This document shows, in pieces, positions 34,138-44,148 of a DNA stretch of 64,000 bases; positions within the stretch are counted from its first letter, which is position 1; the number at the start of each line of letters is the position of its first letter. Position numbers and translations under genes: made by a program. Source of the DNA: Paenibacillus sp. URB8-2 (GTDB taxonomy: Bacteria > Bacillota > Bacilli > Paenibacillales > Paenibacillaceae); contig NZ_AP023239.1 of the NCBI RefSeq assembly GCF_013393385.1, positions 2,728,001 through 2,792,000 of the forward strand, written 5' to 3'. The notes under the pieces are model-generated. The model saw only the letters and a list, made by a program, of their open reading frames with translations. It did no database searches and had not been told where the DNA came from.

Positions 34138-35751
34138 TTAAATCGGAGGGGCCGATGCCGGTTCTTTCCGGTTTTTCCGGTATTCAATCGGACTGCATCC
34201 GGCCTCTTGTTTGAACAGCTTGGAAAAATGCGAATAATTAGCATACCCAACCTTGCTTGCGATCGTATATACCGACTGATGAGTCGTTTCAAGCAGATGC
34301 TTGGCCGCAGCAATCCGGGTTTGGATGATATAATTGCCGAGCGAAATACCCGTTTCCTTTTTGAAGAGCCTTGCCAAATAGTCCGGATTGAGGTAGACGG
34401 TCTCTGCCAGACTCATCCTGGACAAATCATCGCCGCAATGGGTATGGATGTAGTGCTTGATTTCCTGGGCGACGGATTTGGGCTCTTCGGCAAAATGTCG
34501 GTATTCCGCGGCGGTGCTCACCAAATAGCCAATATATTTCTGCATATCTTCAATGGAGTTCAATGACTGCATGAACAATTGATCGCCGGTTCGCCCCGTA
34601 TACAATTTATGAGCCTCAATTTCTTTGTCTTTCAAATGGGCATAGACAAGCTGGGCAATATCGAGCCGAAGCAGGCTAAGGACCGACGTGTTCAGGACTT
34701 GGCCTTGATTGAGTTTGTGCAAATAATCCCCCGTTTCTTTCAAAAAGGCGTCATAGTCATTTTCATTCAGCAATTGTTCCAGCAGACTCAGGTTCGGTGG
34801 TGTATAGACCGCTTCCTGGCGGTGATAGTGTTCCAGCCAAAATATCCGGTTGCGGTGCTTGATCATCTCCTCGTTTAAATGCAGGAGGTCTTTGATCGCT
34901 TTACGGATGTGTTCAAGCGTTCGGGATACGGCGATATTGCAGCAGGCGTCGCATTTGAGATACTTGTTGGCATGCCCGATAAAAGAAGAGCAGATGCTTT
35001 CAATCATCCGGGGATCAGGCGCATGATTCCATTTCAGAATAACCATCCAGTTATATTCCTTGAATTCCGTAATCGTCTCAACCGAGAAGCCGGGGTTCTG
35101 AAACAGCTCATACATCACATTCAGCAGCGCGTAATCGAACAGGCTTTTATCGTCATCGCCCAAGCTTTTATCATACGGGAAAAGATTGACCAGAACGGGG
35201 AGAAAGAGATCTTCCGCCTCGTAGGGAAGATTTTGCTCCTCCATGAAAGCGGCGAAAGAGGAAGGACTTGACGGGAAATCTTTCCCCAGGATCAATCTGC
35301 GCCAGAAATCCTCCAGCAGGGTCATCCGATTTTTCTGCCATAAATGCCCTTCGTGTATTGCTTTTTCATTGCTTTGCTGCTCGTTCGCTTTAGCGACGGC
35401 TTTTTGAATAATGAGCGTTAACTTGTCGAACTCGATCGGCTTCAGGAAATAATCGAAGCTTTGCAGCTCGATCGCTTTTTGGGCATAGTTGAAGTCCGCG
35501 TAATTGGTCAGAATGATCGCCTGTACGCTGTACTGCTCCTCCCGAATCCATGCGAGCAGATCAAGCCCGCTTCCCTGGGGCATTTCAATATCGCATATGA
35601 CAATTTGCACCGGATGCCGAAGCAGAATCTCGCGCGCTTGCGCAACATTGTAAGCGGTATAAATATTTTCAATGGATAACGCTTTCCAGGCTATTTTTTT
35701 CTCCAATGCCGTAATTACATAATAGTCATCATCAACCAGCAAAATGTTCAT
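34138..35751 (-). CDS. Response regulator with AraC output domain (YesN-type)
   Basis: A 537-residue protein. The receiver domain begins MNILLVDDDYY and has its phospho-acceptor Asp in IVICDIEMPQGSGLDLL. A long helical middle region follows. The C-terminal AraC domain holds SLAETVYLNPDYLARLFKKE and IASKVGYANYSHFSKLFKQE, ending GCSPIEYRKNRK. The ATG at 35751 lies after AGAGGTG, four bases past the kinase stop. It probably activates the divergent ABC importer genes. Confidence 0.95.
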   Translation of the reverse strand: MNILLVDDDYYVITALEKKIAWKALSIENIYTAYNVAQAREILLRHPVQIVICDIEMPQGSGLDLLAWIREEQYSVQAIILTNYADFNYAQKAIELQSFDYFLKPIEFDKLTLIIQKAVAKANEQQSNEKAIHEGHLWQKNRMTLLEDFWRRLILGKDFPSSPSSFAAFMEEQNLPYEAEDLFLPVLVNLFPYDKSLGDDDKSLFDYALLNVMYELFQNPGFSVETITEFKEYNWMVILKWNHAPDPRMIESICSSFIGHANKYLKCDACCNIAVSRTLEHIRKAIKDLLHLNEEMIKHRNRIFWLEHYHRQEAVYTPPNLSLLEQLLNENDYDAFLKETGDYLHKLNQGQVLNTSVLSLLRLDIAQLVYAHLKDKEIEAHKLYTGRTGDQLFMQSLNSIEDMQKYIGYLVSTAAEYRHFAEEPKSVAQEIKHYIHTHCGDDLSRMSLAETVYLNPDYLARLFKKETGISLGNYIIQTRIAAAKHLLETTHQSVYTIASKVGYANYSHFSKLFKQEAGCSPIEYRKNRKEPASAPPI

Positions 35752-35755
35752 TGGA

Positions 35756-37498
35756 TTACACCTCTTTTGGCTGTTCATCAGTCCGTGTTAATGGAGGAAG
35801 GGCTATGGTCACGCAGGCGCCGCCGTCTTCACCATTGGTAAAACCGACGTTCGCCTTTTGGCGGTAAAGAAGGTTCAATCGCTGCAGGACATTCATAATG
35901 CCGATCCGCCTGCCGCCGGTTTGCATGAATGGCTCGCCATTCGCCAACTTTTCAAGGATATCCGGCGGAAATCCCGGGCCGGTATCGGCAATTCGGATTA
36001 CGGTCATTTCCTCTTCTGCGGCCCGTATTCGCTTGAACACCGTCAGCGTAATTTGCAGCTCGTGGTCTCTCGAAACGGCGTATTTAACCGAGTTCTCGAT
36101 AAAGGTCTGAAGCATAAGCGGCGGCACCAGGGTGCCGATTGTATCTTCCGACTGCTCGATGCGGTAGGAGAAGGCGCCCTGGTAGCGCGATTTTTGAATA
36201 TTAAGATAAGTGCGGACATGCTCGATTTCATCCTCCAGACGGACAAAGTTCTCGCCGCTCTGAAAAATATACCGGAAATACTTGGAGGTCGACATCGCCA
36301 TGTTCTCGATTTCCTCATACATTTGAATTTGCGCCATACTGTAAATGCTCGTCAGGCAGTTCAGGAAAAAATGGGGTTTGATCTGAAGCTTCATATAGTC
36401 CAGCCGAATTCTTTGTTTCTCCAGTTCCTGTTCGTACATGGCGATTTTAAATGTTTTGATTTGCTCAACCAGATCTTTAAACTGCGCGTTCGCCTGCTCC
36501 AGCTCGATAATTTTGCCGCTTTTGATATCCGCCGGCGCTTCGCCTTCGTTAATGCGCGCAAGATTCCGCGAGAAGCTTCGTATAGGGCCAAGCACCCTTT
36601 TTCTAAATAACAGCATTACGGCGCTTAAGACAAACACTACGATAAAGAACAGCAGCATTATGAGCAGTTGGGCAATCATGATCTTCTCAAACGCCCCGAA
36701 TTTGATGACCATTTTGACGCTGAACGTTGCGTTGGAGAACTCGTTACTGACCATCCTTCCTGAACGAAGGAAATCCAGAACAGAGTAGGCCTTATCTTTT
36801 TGCGATGATATTTGGCTTTCGGATAACGGAGTGGATAAGTTTCTTCCCTGTATATCCACCAGCGACGCATAGCCTGCCTCTCCAAGATTGATCTGACGAA
36901 GGGGCCGGATCAGGTCATCCGCGGATATGAGGGCGACTAAATAACGATTGTAGTAAGGCAGAATGTTGATAATATAGTACTTGCCGCCCACAAGGACAGG
37001 CGTCCATTTCGAATAAAATTTCTCGAACAGGTTCTTATCCTCTATGTAGGAAACAATCTGATCTTTCAGTTTTCGGTAATCCGTATAGGAAATGCTGATC
37101 GGCGCGCAATTCAGAAAAAAGGACTGGTTCTTCAAATAGAAAAAGAAGTTATATTCCTGCCCGTAATTTTTTTGCAGCTCGGTAAAACGTTTATACAGAT
37201 TGTCGTTGGCTTTTAAGAACGGAGTGCTGTTAAGCCCGTAAGCATTCATCATGTTCAGGCTATCATCGTTCGCTAGCGTCCAGCCCATATAGTGATTGAT
37301 GTAAGCAAAATCATGATTGATCCGATTAATATACAAGTCGGCCGTGTCCTGCAAATACCGTGTGGATTGCTGCTTGACGATGATAATGGAAGCGAAGCTG
37401 ATGACAAAGTCCAAAACAAGCACTGTGAAAGAAATGATAATCATGATTTTTACATAATGCTTGATGGGATAAGGTTTGTTTCTTGTTTTTTTTGCCAT
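35756..37498 (-). CDS. Sensor histidine kinase (YesM-type)
   Basis: A 580-residue membrane kinase with two transmembrane segments (about residues 15-40 and 280-305) around an extracytoplasmic sensing domain. A HAMP domain (RKRVLGPIRSFSRNL), the His_kinase segment QIKPHFFLNCLTSIYSM with the phospho-acceptor His, and an HATPase domain (FIENSVKYAV, GTGPG-like DTGPGFP, GRRIGIMNVLQRL) follow. It phosphorylates the adjacent YesN-type regulator. It is divergent from the LplB/LplC importer, whose substrate it likely senses. Confidence 0.95.
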   Translation of the reverse strand: MAKKTRNKPYPIKHYVKIMIIISFTVLVLDFVISFASIIIVKQQSTRYLQDTADLYINRINHDFAYINHYMGWTLANDDSLNMMNAYGLNSTPFLKANDNLYKRFTELQKNYGQEYNFFFYLKNQSFFLNCAPISISYTDYRKLKDQIVSYIEDKNLFEKFYSKWTPVLVGGKYYIINILPYYNRYLVALISADDLIRPLRQINLGEAGYASLVDIQGRNLSTPLSESQISSQKDKAYSVLDFLRSGRMVSNEFSNATFSVKMVIKFGAFEKIMIAQLLIMLLFFIVVFVLSAVMLLFRKRVLGPIRSFSRNLARINEGEAPADIKSGKIIELEQANAQFKDLVEQIKTFKIAMYEQELEKQRIRLDYMKLQIKPHFFLNCLTSIYSMAQIQMYEEIENMAMSTSKYFRYIFQSGENFVRLEDEIEHVRTYLNIQKSRYQGAFSYRIEQSEDTIGTLVPPLMLQTFIENSVKYAVSRDHELQITLTVFKRIRAAEEEMTVIRIADTGPGFPPDILEKLANGEPFMQTGGRRIGIMNVLQRLNLLYRQKANVGFTNGEDGGACVTIALPPLTRTDEQPKEV

Positions 37499-37846
37499 AG
37501 GCCTTCAGAGCCGCGTCCTTTCCTGCGCGTTTCATTTAATGAATGCGTTTTATTTTATAGTAACAAAAATATTATAAAACCTTTGTGAGAAAAAAACATA
37601 AGAATCCGGCACCGTTTCGCCTCAAAGTCCGGAAAGCGCATACAAAAGTCTGTATAACGTCAACTTTTCCTGCCCGAAGGGAAGCCGGCTCTCCAAGCTG
37701 TAGGGAAACGGACCGGAAAGGTCCGAATTACCGTCTCATGATGTCCAGTAAACGGGAATTCGGGAAGGTATACTAAAGATGTTCAAAAGGCCGGCATCAA
37801 ATTGAAAGCGATTTAAACAGACTAAAGAGGTTAAGGAGGGGATATC
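37499..37846. other. Regulatory region between two-component genes and ABC importer
   Basis: No gene supported in 350 bases. It must contain the divergent promoters. The only site I can name is the cre-like sequence at 37803-37816. Confidence 0.5.
37803..37816. promoter_or_regulatory. Candidate cre site (CcpA)
   Basis: TGAAAGCGATTTAA fits the consensus TGWAANCGNTNWCA with one mismatch. It lies 30 bases before the LplB-like start, where CcpA would repress. Confidence 0.4.
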
Positions 37847-38770
37847 ATGAGATCCGGTCAATTTGCTCCAGGGCGAACATTCGGACAGATCAGACGAAAT
37901 TGGGGACTGTATGTTTTGCTTCTTCCCGCCGTGGTGCTTACGTTATTGTTCGCGTACAAACCGATGTACGGGGTGATCATTGCATTCAAGGATTACAGCC
38001 CGGCATCAGGAATTACCGGCAGCCCTTGGGCGGGATTCAAGTACTTCGAGAAGTTCTTTCATTCCTATCAATTTTCGGCAACCATCAAGAATACGCTTGT
38101 CATCAGTGTTTACAGTCTGGTTACCTTTCCAATTCCAATAATACTGGCGCTGATGGTCAACCAGATGCGAGCGAACCGGTTTAGACGTTTTTTTCAGACG
38201 GTATCGTATATGCCGCATTTCATCTCGACGGTTGTTATGGTAGGTTTGATGATGATTTTGTTTTCCCCAAGCACCGGCTTGGTTGGCAGCCTGTATCATC
38301 TGTTCGGGGGAGAGGCTCCCGATCTGATGGGCTCCGCGGGATTATTCAGCAGCGTGTATGTGTGGTCGGATGTGTGGCAGCATGTCGGCTGGGACAGCAT
38401 TATTTATATCGCCGCGCTTTCCGCGGTCGATCCGAGCCTGTACGAGGCGGCAACCGTGGATGGAGCGAGCCGGTGGCACAAAGTCCGCTATATCGATATT
38501 CCGATGCTTATGCCGACGGCGATTACGCTGCTTATTTTGCGGGTCGGCGGGCTGCTCGGGGTCGGTTTTGAAAAAGTGTATCTGATGCAGAATGACCTGA
38601 ATATCACCTCAAGCGAAATTCTTTCCACCTATGTGTACAAAATCGGGCTGCTCAGCAGCCAGTACAGCTTTTCCGCGGCCATCAACTTGTTCAATACCGT
38701 CATTAACTTTGTTCTATTGATTATGGTCAATCAGATTTCCAAAAAATTCAGCGAAAACAGTTTGTGGTAG
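37847..38770 (+). CDS. Sugar ABC transporter permease, LplB type
   Basis: A 307-residue inner-membrane permease with six hydrophobic segments and the EAA loop YEAATVDGASRWHKVRYIDI. N-terminal WGLYVLLLPAVVLTLLFAYK is typical of LplB/YtePQ permeases for oligosaccharides such as pectin-derived sugars. It is the first gene of a three-gene importer that, as usual for this family, lacks its own ATPase; a shared MsmX-like ATPase elsewhere is assumed. Confidence 0.93.
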   Translation: MRSGQFAPGRTFGQIRRNWGLYVLLLPAVVLTLLFAYKPMYGVIIAFKDYSPASGITGSPWAGFKYFEKFFHSYQFSATIKNTLVISVYSLVTFPIPIILALMVNQMRANRFRRFFQTVSYMPHFISTVVMVGLMMILFSPSTGLVGSLYHLFGGEAPDLMGSAGLFSSVYVWSDVWQHVGWDSIIYIAALSAVDPSLYEAATVDGASRWHKVRYIDIPMLMPTAITLLILRVGGLLGVGFEKVYLMQNDLNITSSEILSTYVYKIGLLSSQYSFSAAINLFNTVINFVLLIMVNQISKKFSENSLW

Positions 38771-38786
38771 AGAGGAGGGGGACGAT

Positions 38787-39710
38787 ATGGGGGTATTGGA
38801 AGCCGTGGTGAACAAGAATACGGGAAAAGTAAAGAACAACCGTTCATCCGACAAAGTTATGGAAATTGTGATGTATGTGTTTGCGGTTATGTTTCTGGTA
38901 GTCCTGATTTACCCGCTCTATTTTATCATCATTGCGTCGTTCAGCGATCCGTCCGCGGTGGCGAATGGACAGGTATGGATGTTTCCGAAAGGGTTTACAC
39001 TGGACGGTTACCAAGAACTGCTGCGCCATGAGAACATTTGGATCGGGTATCGAAATACCATCCTGTACACGGCAGTGGGGACCGCCATCGGCCTGATTGT
39101 CAATATTTCGGCGGCCTACGCGCTATCGAGAAAGGACCTTGTTGGTCGAAAGTTTCTTTCGTTATTCTTCATCTTCACGATGTTTTTCAGCGGCGGGCTG
39201 ATTCCCACCTTCCTGACGGTCCGGGATTTTCATCTGTACGATACATTCCTGGTCATGGTCCTGCCTTTCTCCGTTATCGTATACGATATTATCGTTGCCC
39301 GGACGTTCTTCCAGTCGAGCATCCCCGGAGATTTATGGGAGGCGGCGCAGATCGACGGGTGCGGGAACCTCCGGTATTTTGTTCAGGTGGTGCTGCCATT
39401 GTCGAAAGCGATTATCGCGGTTCTGGGCTTGTGGATCGCGGTCGGCTACTGGAATTCGTATTTTAACGCCTTGATTTACTTGAAAAATCCCAATTTATAT
39501 CCCTTGCAGCTCATCTTGCGCAATATTCTGATCACCAATCAGATGCAGTCCGGTATGGGAACAGGGGAAGCCGCACAGATCGCGCTGCGCCTGGCCAACT
39601 TGATGCGGTATTCCGTCATTATCGTTGCGACCGTTCCTATCCTGTGCTTGTATCCGTTTGTACAAAAATACTTCAACCAAGGGGTGATGATCGGAGCCGT
39701 GAAGGAGTAA
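38787..39710 (+). CDS. Carbohydrate ABC transporter permease, LplC/YtcP type
   Basis: A 307-residue permease with six membrane segments and the EAA loop WEAAQIDGCGNLRYFVQVVL. It begins 16 bases after LplB with GAGGGGG as ribosome site. It ends KYFNQGVMIGAVKE, the standard LplC ending. It pairs with the LplB-like permease. Confidence 0.93.
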   Translation: MGVLEAVVNKNTGKVKNNRSSDKVMEIVMYVFAVMFLVVLIYPLYFIIIASFSDPSAVANGQVWMFPKGFTLDGYQELLRHENIWIGYRNTILYTAVGTAIGLIVNISAAYALSRKDLVGRKFLSLFFIFTMFFSGGLIPTFLTVRDFHLYDTFLVMVLPFSVIVYDIIVARTFFQSSIPGDLWEAAQIDGCGNLRYFVQVVLPLSKAIIAVLGLWIAVGYWNSYFNALIYLKNPNLYPLQLILRNILITNQMQSGMGTGEAAQIALRLANLMRYSVIIVATVPILCLYPFVQKYFNQGVMIGAVKE

Positions 39711-39748
39711 TAGCGTTGATCCTAAAATTGAATCAGGGGGAATCACGA

Positions 39749-41359
39749 ATGGTCAAAAACGCAAAGAACAGATGGGTGAAAATGATCACCGCAATGGTTC
39801 TTGTTCCTATCCTGCTTACAGGCATGGTTGGCTGCAGCGGCAGCAAGGGAGAGAACTCCGGCTCAGTCGCTAGCGGCGATTTTAACCAAGAAGGCCTTCC
39901 AATTGTCAACAAGCCGGTGACCTTGAAAGTCCTGACCGTCCGTTGGGGAAGTATGGGGGACACCTTCACGCAGAATCAATGGCTTAAGGACCTTGAAAAG
40001 AATACAAACGTCAAAATCGAATGGCAGGTGATGTCCTCCAACGACTGGGCCGAACAAAAGTCTATTATGCTGGCCAGCGGCACACTTCCGGAAGTTATTC
40101 TGGGCGACCAATCCTTCTCCGATTCCGACATCGTAAATAATTTAAGCTATTTCCGCCCGCTGGATGATTATATCGACAAGTATATGCCCAATCTGAAAGC
40201 GGCCATGCAGGAAACGCCTGAGATGAAACAGATCAGCACCTTTCCCGACGGTAAGATCTACTCTCTGCCGGCCAGATTGCCATCGCGTCCGATCACTGCC
40301 CAACAGCCCGTTATCAACAAGGCTTGGCTGGATAAACTGGGGTTGAAAGCCCCGGAGACGATTGACGATCTGTATAACGTACTAAAAGCCTTTAAAGAGC
40401 AGGACCCGAACGGAAACGGCAAAAAAGACGAGATTCCTTACAGCGAGGTCGGACTGTCCATGGATTTTCTGAATCCCTTCGGCATCACCGACTTGAATGC
40501 CACAAGCATGATGATTAAAGACGGCCAGCCGGTATATTTCCCGACCAGCGAAGAATACAAAGCCGGACTGGAGTGGGTGCATAAGCTCTATTCCGAAGGT
40601 TTAATCGATAAAGAGCTGTTCACCCAGGACAGCACGATGGCATCCGCCAAGCATCAAAATCCGGACGCTCCGATCATCGGCTTTTCGAACCAGTGGACAC
40701 CCGATGCGGTATTCGGAAAATGGAGCGATCAATATGAGACCATTCCTGCAATCGCCGGACCGGATGGTAAGCAGTATTCGACTGGAGATCCGAGCGGACT
40801 CAGCTACAGACGGAATGAACTGCTCATTACGAAATTTTGCAAAAATCCGGAGGTTGCCGCCCGCTGGGCCGACCAGTTCTATACGAATGAAGCCAGTATC
40901 CAGAATTTCTGGGGAGCGATCGGCACGGTCATCAAGAAGAACGACGACGGCACGTATTCGCTGATGGACCCGCCGGCCGGCACCAGCGCGGATGCCTGGT
41001 ACTGGGAACAGTCGCTCCGGGATTTCGGCCCGAAATATGCCAGCCCCTCTTTTGAGAAGAATTTTGCTCTCAGTCCAAAGACCGGAGACGGCCTGAAGCT
41101 GCAGCTCGACAAGCTGGGGAATGAATATGTGGCAACGCCTTTTCCTAACGTTATGTATACCTCGGACGAATTTCAGGAGCTGCCGACGCTGACCACGGAC
41201 ATTGACACCTATGTGAATACCATGCGCGCTCAATTCATCACCAAAGGCGGAATCAATGAAGGCTGGGACACCTATGTCAAAAAGCTGAACGACATGGGAC
41301 TGGATAAGCTGCTGAAGATTCGCACGGACGCTTATAACCGCTATACCAGCGTTAAATAA
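39749..41359 (+). CDS. Extracellular sugar-binding lipoprotein, LplA type
   Basis: A 536-residue family-1-like solute-binding protein. The leader ends LLTGMVGCSGS (lipobox, Cys about residue 28). Mature features include LKVLTVRWGSMGDTFTQNQ, YSLPARLPSRPITAQQPV and FKEQDPNGNGKKDEIPYS, a calcium-binding-like loop common in LplA proteins. ATG at 39749 is preceded by AGGGGG; the longer reading overlapping the permease is rejected. Terminator at 41381. Confidence 0.92.
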   Translation: MVKNAKNRWVKMITAMVLVPILLTGMVGCSGSKGENSGSVASGDFNQEGLPIVNKPVTLKVLTVRWGSMGDTFTQNQWLKDLEKNTNVKIEWQVMSSNDWAEQKSIMLASGTLPEVILGDQSFSDSDIVNNLSYFRPLDDYIDKYMPNLKAAMQETPEMKQISTFPDGKIYSLPARLPSRPITAQQPVINKAWLDKLGLKAPETIDDLYNVLKAFKEQDPNGNGKKDEIPYSEVGLSMDFLNPFGITDLNATSMMIKDGQPVYFPTSEEYKAGLEWVHKLYSEGLIDKELFTQDSTMASAKHQNPDAPIIGFSNQWTPDAVFGKWSDQYETIPAIAGPDGKQYSTGDPSGLSYRRNELLITKFCKNPEVAARWADQFYTNEASIQNFWGAIGTVIKKNDDGTYSLMDPPAGTSADAWYWEQSLRDFGPKYASPSFEKNFALSPKTGDGLKLQLDKLGNEYVATPFPNVMYTSDEFQELPTLTTDIDTYVNTMRAQFITKGGINEGWDTYVKKLNDMGLDKLLKIRTDAYNRYTSVK

Positions 41360-41380
41360 CCTTTCGGCCTTCTGGTGAAT

Positions 41381-41418
41381 GCCGCCCCGCAAACATGCTG
41401 CGGGGCGGCATTTTTTTG
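41381..41418 (+). terminator. Terminator of the LplB/C/A-type importer operon
   Basis: GCCGCCCCGCA and TGCGGGGCGGC form a perfect stem followed by ATTTTTTT. Confidence 0.93.
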
Positions 41419-41607
41419 CCGAACTATCCATTAATGTAATAAAACATAACAAATTTTGCTACTTGACTCGCGTTTTCACTCTGTTTAATTAAAAATTTAA
41501 TTAAAGAGTGTCATTTATATTGACATCCGTTTATTCCCGATAGTATTATTATCGCAAATAACAGCTGCAAAGCAGATGAAAGATTCAGAAAGGCTATTTA
41601 CATTTTC

Positions 41608-41623
41608 GGGAAAAGGTTTACCT
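41608..41623. promoter_or_regulatory. LacI-type operator candidate 1
   Basis: GGGAAAAGGTTTACCT, an imperfect palindrome that recurs at 41694-41709 with 14 of 16 identical bases. Confidence 0.5.
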
Positions 41624-41693
41624 GCTTAGGATGACCAAGCCTGCCGCATGTTGGATGAAGTCATTCAGGTAGTTCTCTCTTTTTTTGAGAAAC

Positions 41694-41709
41694 AGGAAAA
41701 GGTTTTCCT
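41694..41709. promoter_or_regulatory. LacI-type operator candidate 2
   Basis: AGGAAAAGGTTTTCCT, an almost symmetrical site 23 bases before the LacI start; pairs with the copy 86 bases upstream. Confidence 0.5.
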
Positions 41710-41732
41710 ATTAAGGTCAAGGGGGTGAAAGC

Positions 41733-42743
41733 ATGTCTTATACGATCAAGGATGTCGCCAGACTGGCCGATGTGTCCATTGCTACGGTGTCGCGGGTGCT
41801 GAATCGGAGCAAGCCGGTAAGTCCCAAAATACGGGAGAAAGTTATGAAAGTGGTGGACGAGCTTGGCTACAATCCGAATCCCGTGGCCCGGACGCTGATC
41901 ATGAAGGAAAGTATGCTAATTGGCGTATTGATTCCGGATGTCGCCAATACCTTTATTTCAATGTTTGTTGGCGGGATTGAAAAAGAACTCATTCAGCATG
42001 GCTACACGACTCTGCTCTGCAATACGAACGGGGATACGGAGGTCGAACTTCGTTATTTGAATCTGCTGAGTGAAAAGTATGTGGATGGTGTTATCCTTCT
42101 GACCTCAGCTCCGAAGCCGGAGCAAATCGAGTTCTTCAATAAACATGATGTACCCGTCATCTTCTCCAGCCATACGGACAAAGACGGCCGATTCTCTTGC
42201 ATCAACATCGATGATTACCAGGCCACCTATGATGCAACAAAATATCTGATCAGTCTGGGTCACCGCAGCATCGCTTTTTTCAGCGGTCCGATGGAGTATT
42301 ACCAGACGGTTCGGCGGTATGACGGGTATTTGCAGGCGCTGGCCGATCACGGCATTGAATACCAAGAAGGATGGCTCTTTGACAAGGATTACAACCTTGA
42401 GTCGGGTTACAAGAGCGGGATGGAACTGTTCGCGCGGGACGATCGTCCGACGGCTGTCTGCTGTGTCAGCGATATGGTCGCCATAGGGGCGATCCGGGCG
42501 GCGGAGGACAGTGGCTTGCGGGTCCCTGAGGATGTATCGATTATGGGATTTGACGATATTCCGATCGCGGGAGCGTACCGTCCGAAAATTACGACCGTAC
42601 GCCAGCCGGTGTACGAGCTGGGCTCCGGGTCCGCGCAAATGCTGCTTACACAAATACGGGAAAAAGGAACCGGAAGCTGCGAATCCAAGGTGCTTCCCCA
42701 TGAAATTATCGTAAGAGAAAGCTGCCGGGCGCTGACTGACTAA
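41733..42743 (+). CDS. LacI-family transcriptional regulator
   Basis: A 336-residue regulator. The N-terminal LacI helix-turn-helix reads TIKDVARLADVSIATVSRVL, with the hinge NPVARTL and a periplasmic-binding-like sugar domain (GVLIPDVANTFISMFVGGIE; SIMGFDDIPIAGAYRPKITT). GGGGGTG precedes the ATG. It lies immediately upstream of a maltose-type ABC importer and a GH31 glucosidase, and probably represses both these and itself through the palindromes before it. Confidence 0.95.
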   Translation: MSYTIKDVARLADVSIATVSRVLNRSKPVSPKIREKVMKVVDELGYNPNPVARTLIMKESMLIGVLIPDVANTFISMFVGGIEKELIQHGYTTLLCNTNGDTEVELRYLNLLSEKYVDGVILLTSAPKPEQIEFFNKHDVPVIFSSHTDKDGRFSCINIDDYQATYDATKYLISLGHRSIAFFSGPMEYYQTVRRYDGYLQALADHGIEYQEGWLFDKDYNLESGYKSGMELFARDDRPTAVCCVSDMVAIGAIRAAEDSGLRVPEDVSIMGFDDIPIAGAYRPKITTVRQPVYELGSGSAQMLLTQIREKGTGSCESKVLPHEIIVRESCRALTD

Positions 42744-42784
42744 AGTCTTTCTTATTCATTTACAAACTAAAGGAGAGATTTGAA

Positions 42785-44074
42785 ATGACAAAGAAATTGG
42801 TTGTTCTCGCACTTTGTATGATGTTGATATTGGCACTGTCGGCCTGTGGCGGCAAACCGGGTTCCGGGGCAGAGAATTCGGGCAATACCGCCACCAATTC
42901 CGGCGGGGAATCGGCAGCTGAGGGAACAGAGGAATTAACACCTGAACCGGGAGCGCAGCTGACTTTCTGGACGATCAAGGATGACTTTACCGACTATGCG
43001 GCCGCGGAGTTCGAGAAGAAATACGGCATCAAGGTGACGGTTGAAGATGTTGCCTACTGGGACAGCGTGGCCCGTTTGACAACGGACGGACCGGCTGGTA
43101 CGGGAGCGGACGTGGTGGGAATTAACAACGACGGTCTGGGAGGCGCAGTCAAAGCGGGCGTCGTTCTGCCGAACGACTATTTTGAAGAAGATACGAGAAG
43201 CATCAACCGGAAAATGGCTGTGGATGCCTCTACAATTGACGGCATTCTGTACGGATATCCGCGCAATGTTTATACGTACTCGCTGTATGTCAACAAAGAT
43301 CTCGTGAAAGACGCCAAGCTGGAAACCTGGGAAGATATTATCGCGTTCTCCAAGAAATTCAACGACATTTCCAATAATAAATATGGGTTTATGTTCGAAG
43401 GAAGCAATGCCTTCTATGACGTTGCGTTTATGACCGGCTACGGCGGCTATGTGTTCGGCAGCGAAGAAACCGATCCGCATGATATCGGCGTCAACAATGA
43501 AGGCTCGATCAAAGGAATGAAGTTCTTCCAATCGCTTAGAGAGATTATGCCGCTCAAATTGTCCGATGCTACCCGGGACGTGAAGACGGGACTGTGGGAA
43601 AGCGGCAAGCTCGCAATTAATATGGACGGCAGCTGGAATATCGGCAATTTTGGCAAGCTTCCGTTTGAAGTCGAGGTTATCCCACTGCCGGCCATGCCTG
43701 ACGGTAAAGAGCCTGTCGTACTTGCGGGCAACACTTCCTACTATGTAAGCTCGTACTCCAAATATCCGAACGCGGCCAAGATATTCGCCAATTTCATCAC
43801 ATCCAAAGAGATGCAGATCAAAGACAACCAAATGACTGGTATCATTCCCGCGGCTGAGGGCATCGACAATGATCCGAGCATCCGCAAGGATGCCATCATG
43901 CAGGGCTTCTTCGAACAGATGAAAAATAGCCGGATGATGTCCAACCTGACTGAAATGGAATTTTTCTGGAATTACATGGGGCCAGCGTTTGACGACATCT
44001 GGAACGGCGCCGACGTCAAGACGACGCTGGATAAAGCTGCGGAAGGCATGAAGTCAAGCATTGAGGCAAAATAA
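42785..44074 (+). CDS. Maltose/maltodextrin-type sugar-binding lipoprotein
   Basis: A 429-residue solute-binding protein. The leader ends LALSACGGK (lipobox), followed by a Gly/Ser/Asn-rich linker. The mature part begins AQLTFWTIKDDFTDYAAAEF, resembling MalE-family proteins (SBP_bac_8), and includes ADVVGINNDGLGGAVKAGV. AGGAGAG precedes the ATG at 42785. It is followed by its two permeases. Confidence 0.92.
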   Translation: MTKKLVVLALCMMLILALSACGGKPGSGAENSGNTATNSGGESAAEGTEELTPEPGAQLTFWTIKDDFTDYAAAEFEKKYGIKVTVEDVAYWDSVARLTTDGPAGTGADVVGINNDGLGGAVKAGVVLPNDYFEEDTRSINRKMAVDASTIDGILYGYPRNVYTYSLYVNKDLVKDAKLETWEDIIAFSKKFNDISNNKYGFMFEGSNAFYDVAFMTGYGGYVFGSEETDPHDIGVNNEGSIKGMKFFQSLREIMPLKLSDATRDVKTGLWESGKLAINMDGSWNIGNFGKLPFEVEVIPLPAMPDGKEPVVLAGNTSYYVSSYSKYPNAAKIFANFITSKEMQIKDNQMTGIIPAAEGIDNDPSIRKDAIMQGFFEQMKNSRMMSNLTEMEFFWNYMGPAFDDIWNGADVKTTLDKAAEGMKSSIEAK

Positions 44075-44148
44075 GCGTCTAAATGAAAAAGAGGCGATCA
44101 TCCGGTGTTTGCCGGGTGATCCGTCCTCTGGATGGGAGTTGAAAGGAG

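Larger units (their letters stand above)
41419..41732. other. Upstream region of the LacI regulator
   Basis: No gene seen. AT-rich, with the two operator-like palindromes at 41608 and 41694. Confidence 0.5.
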
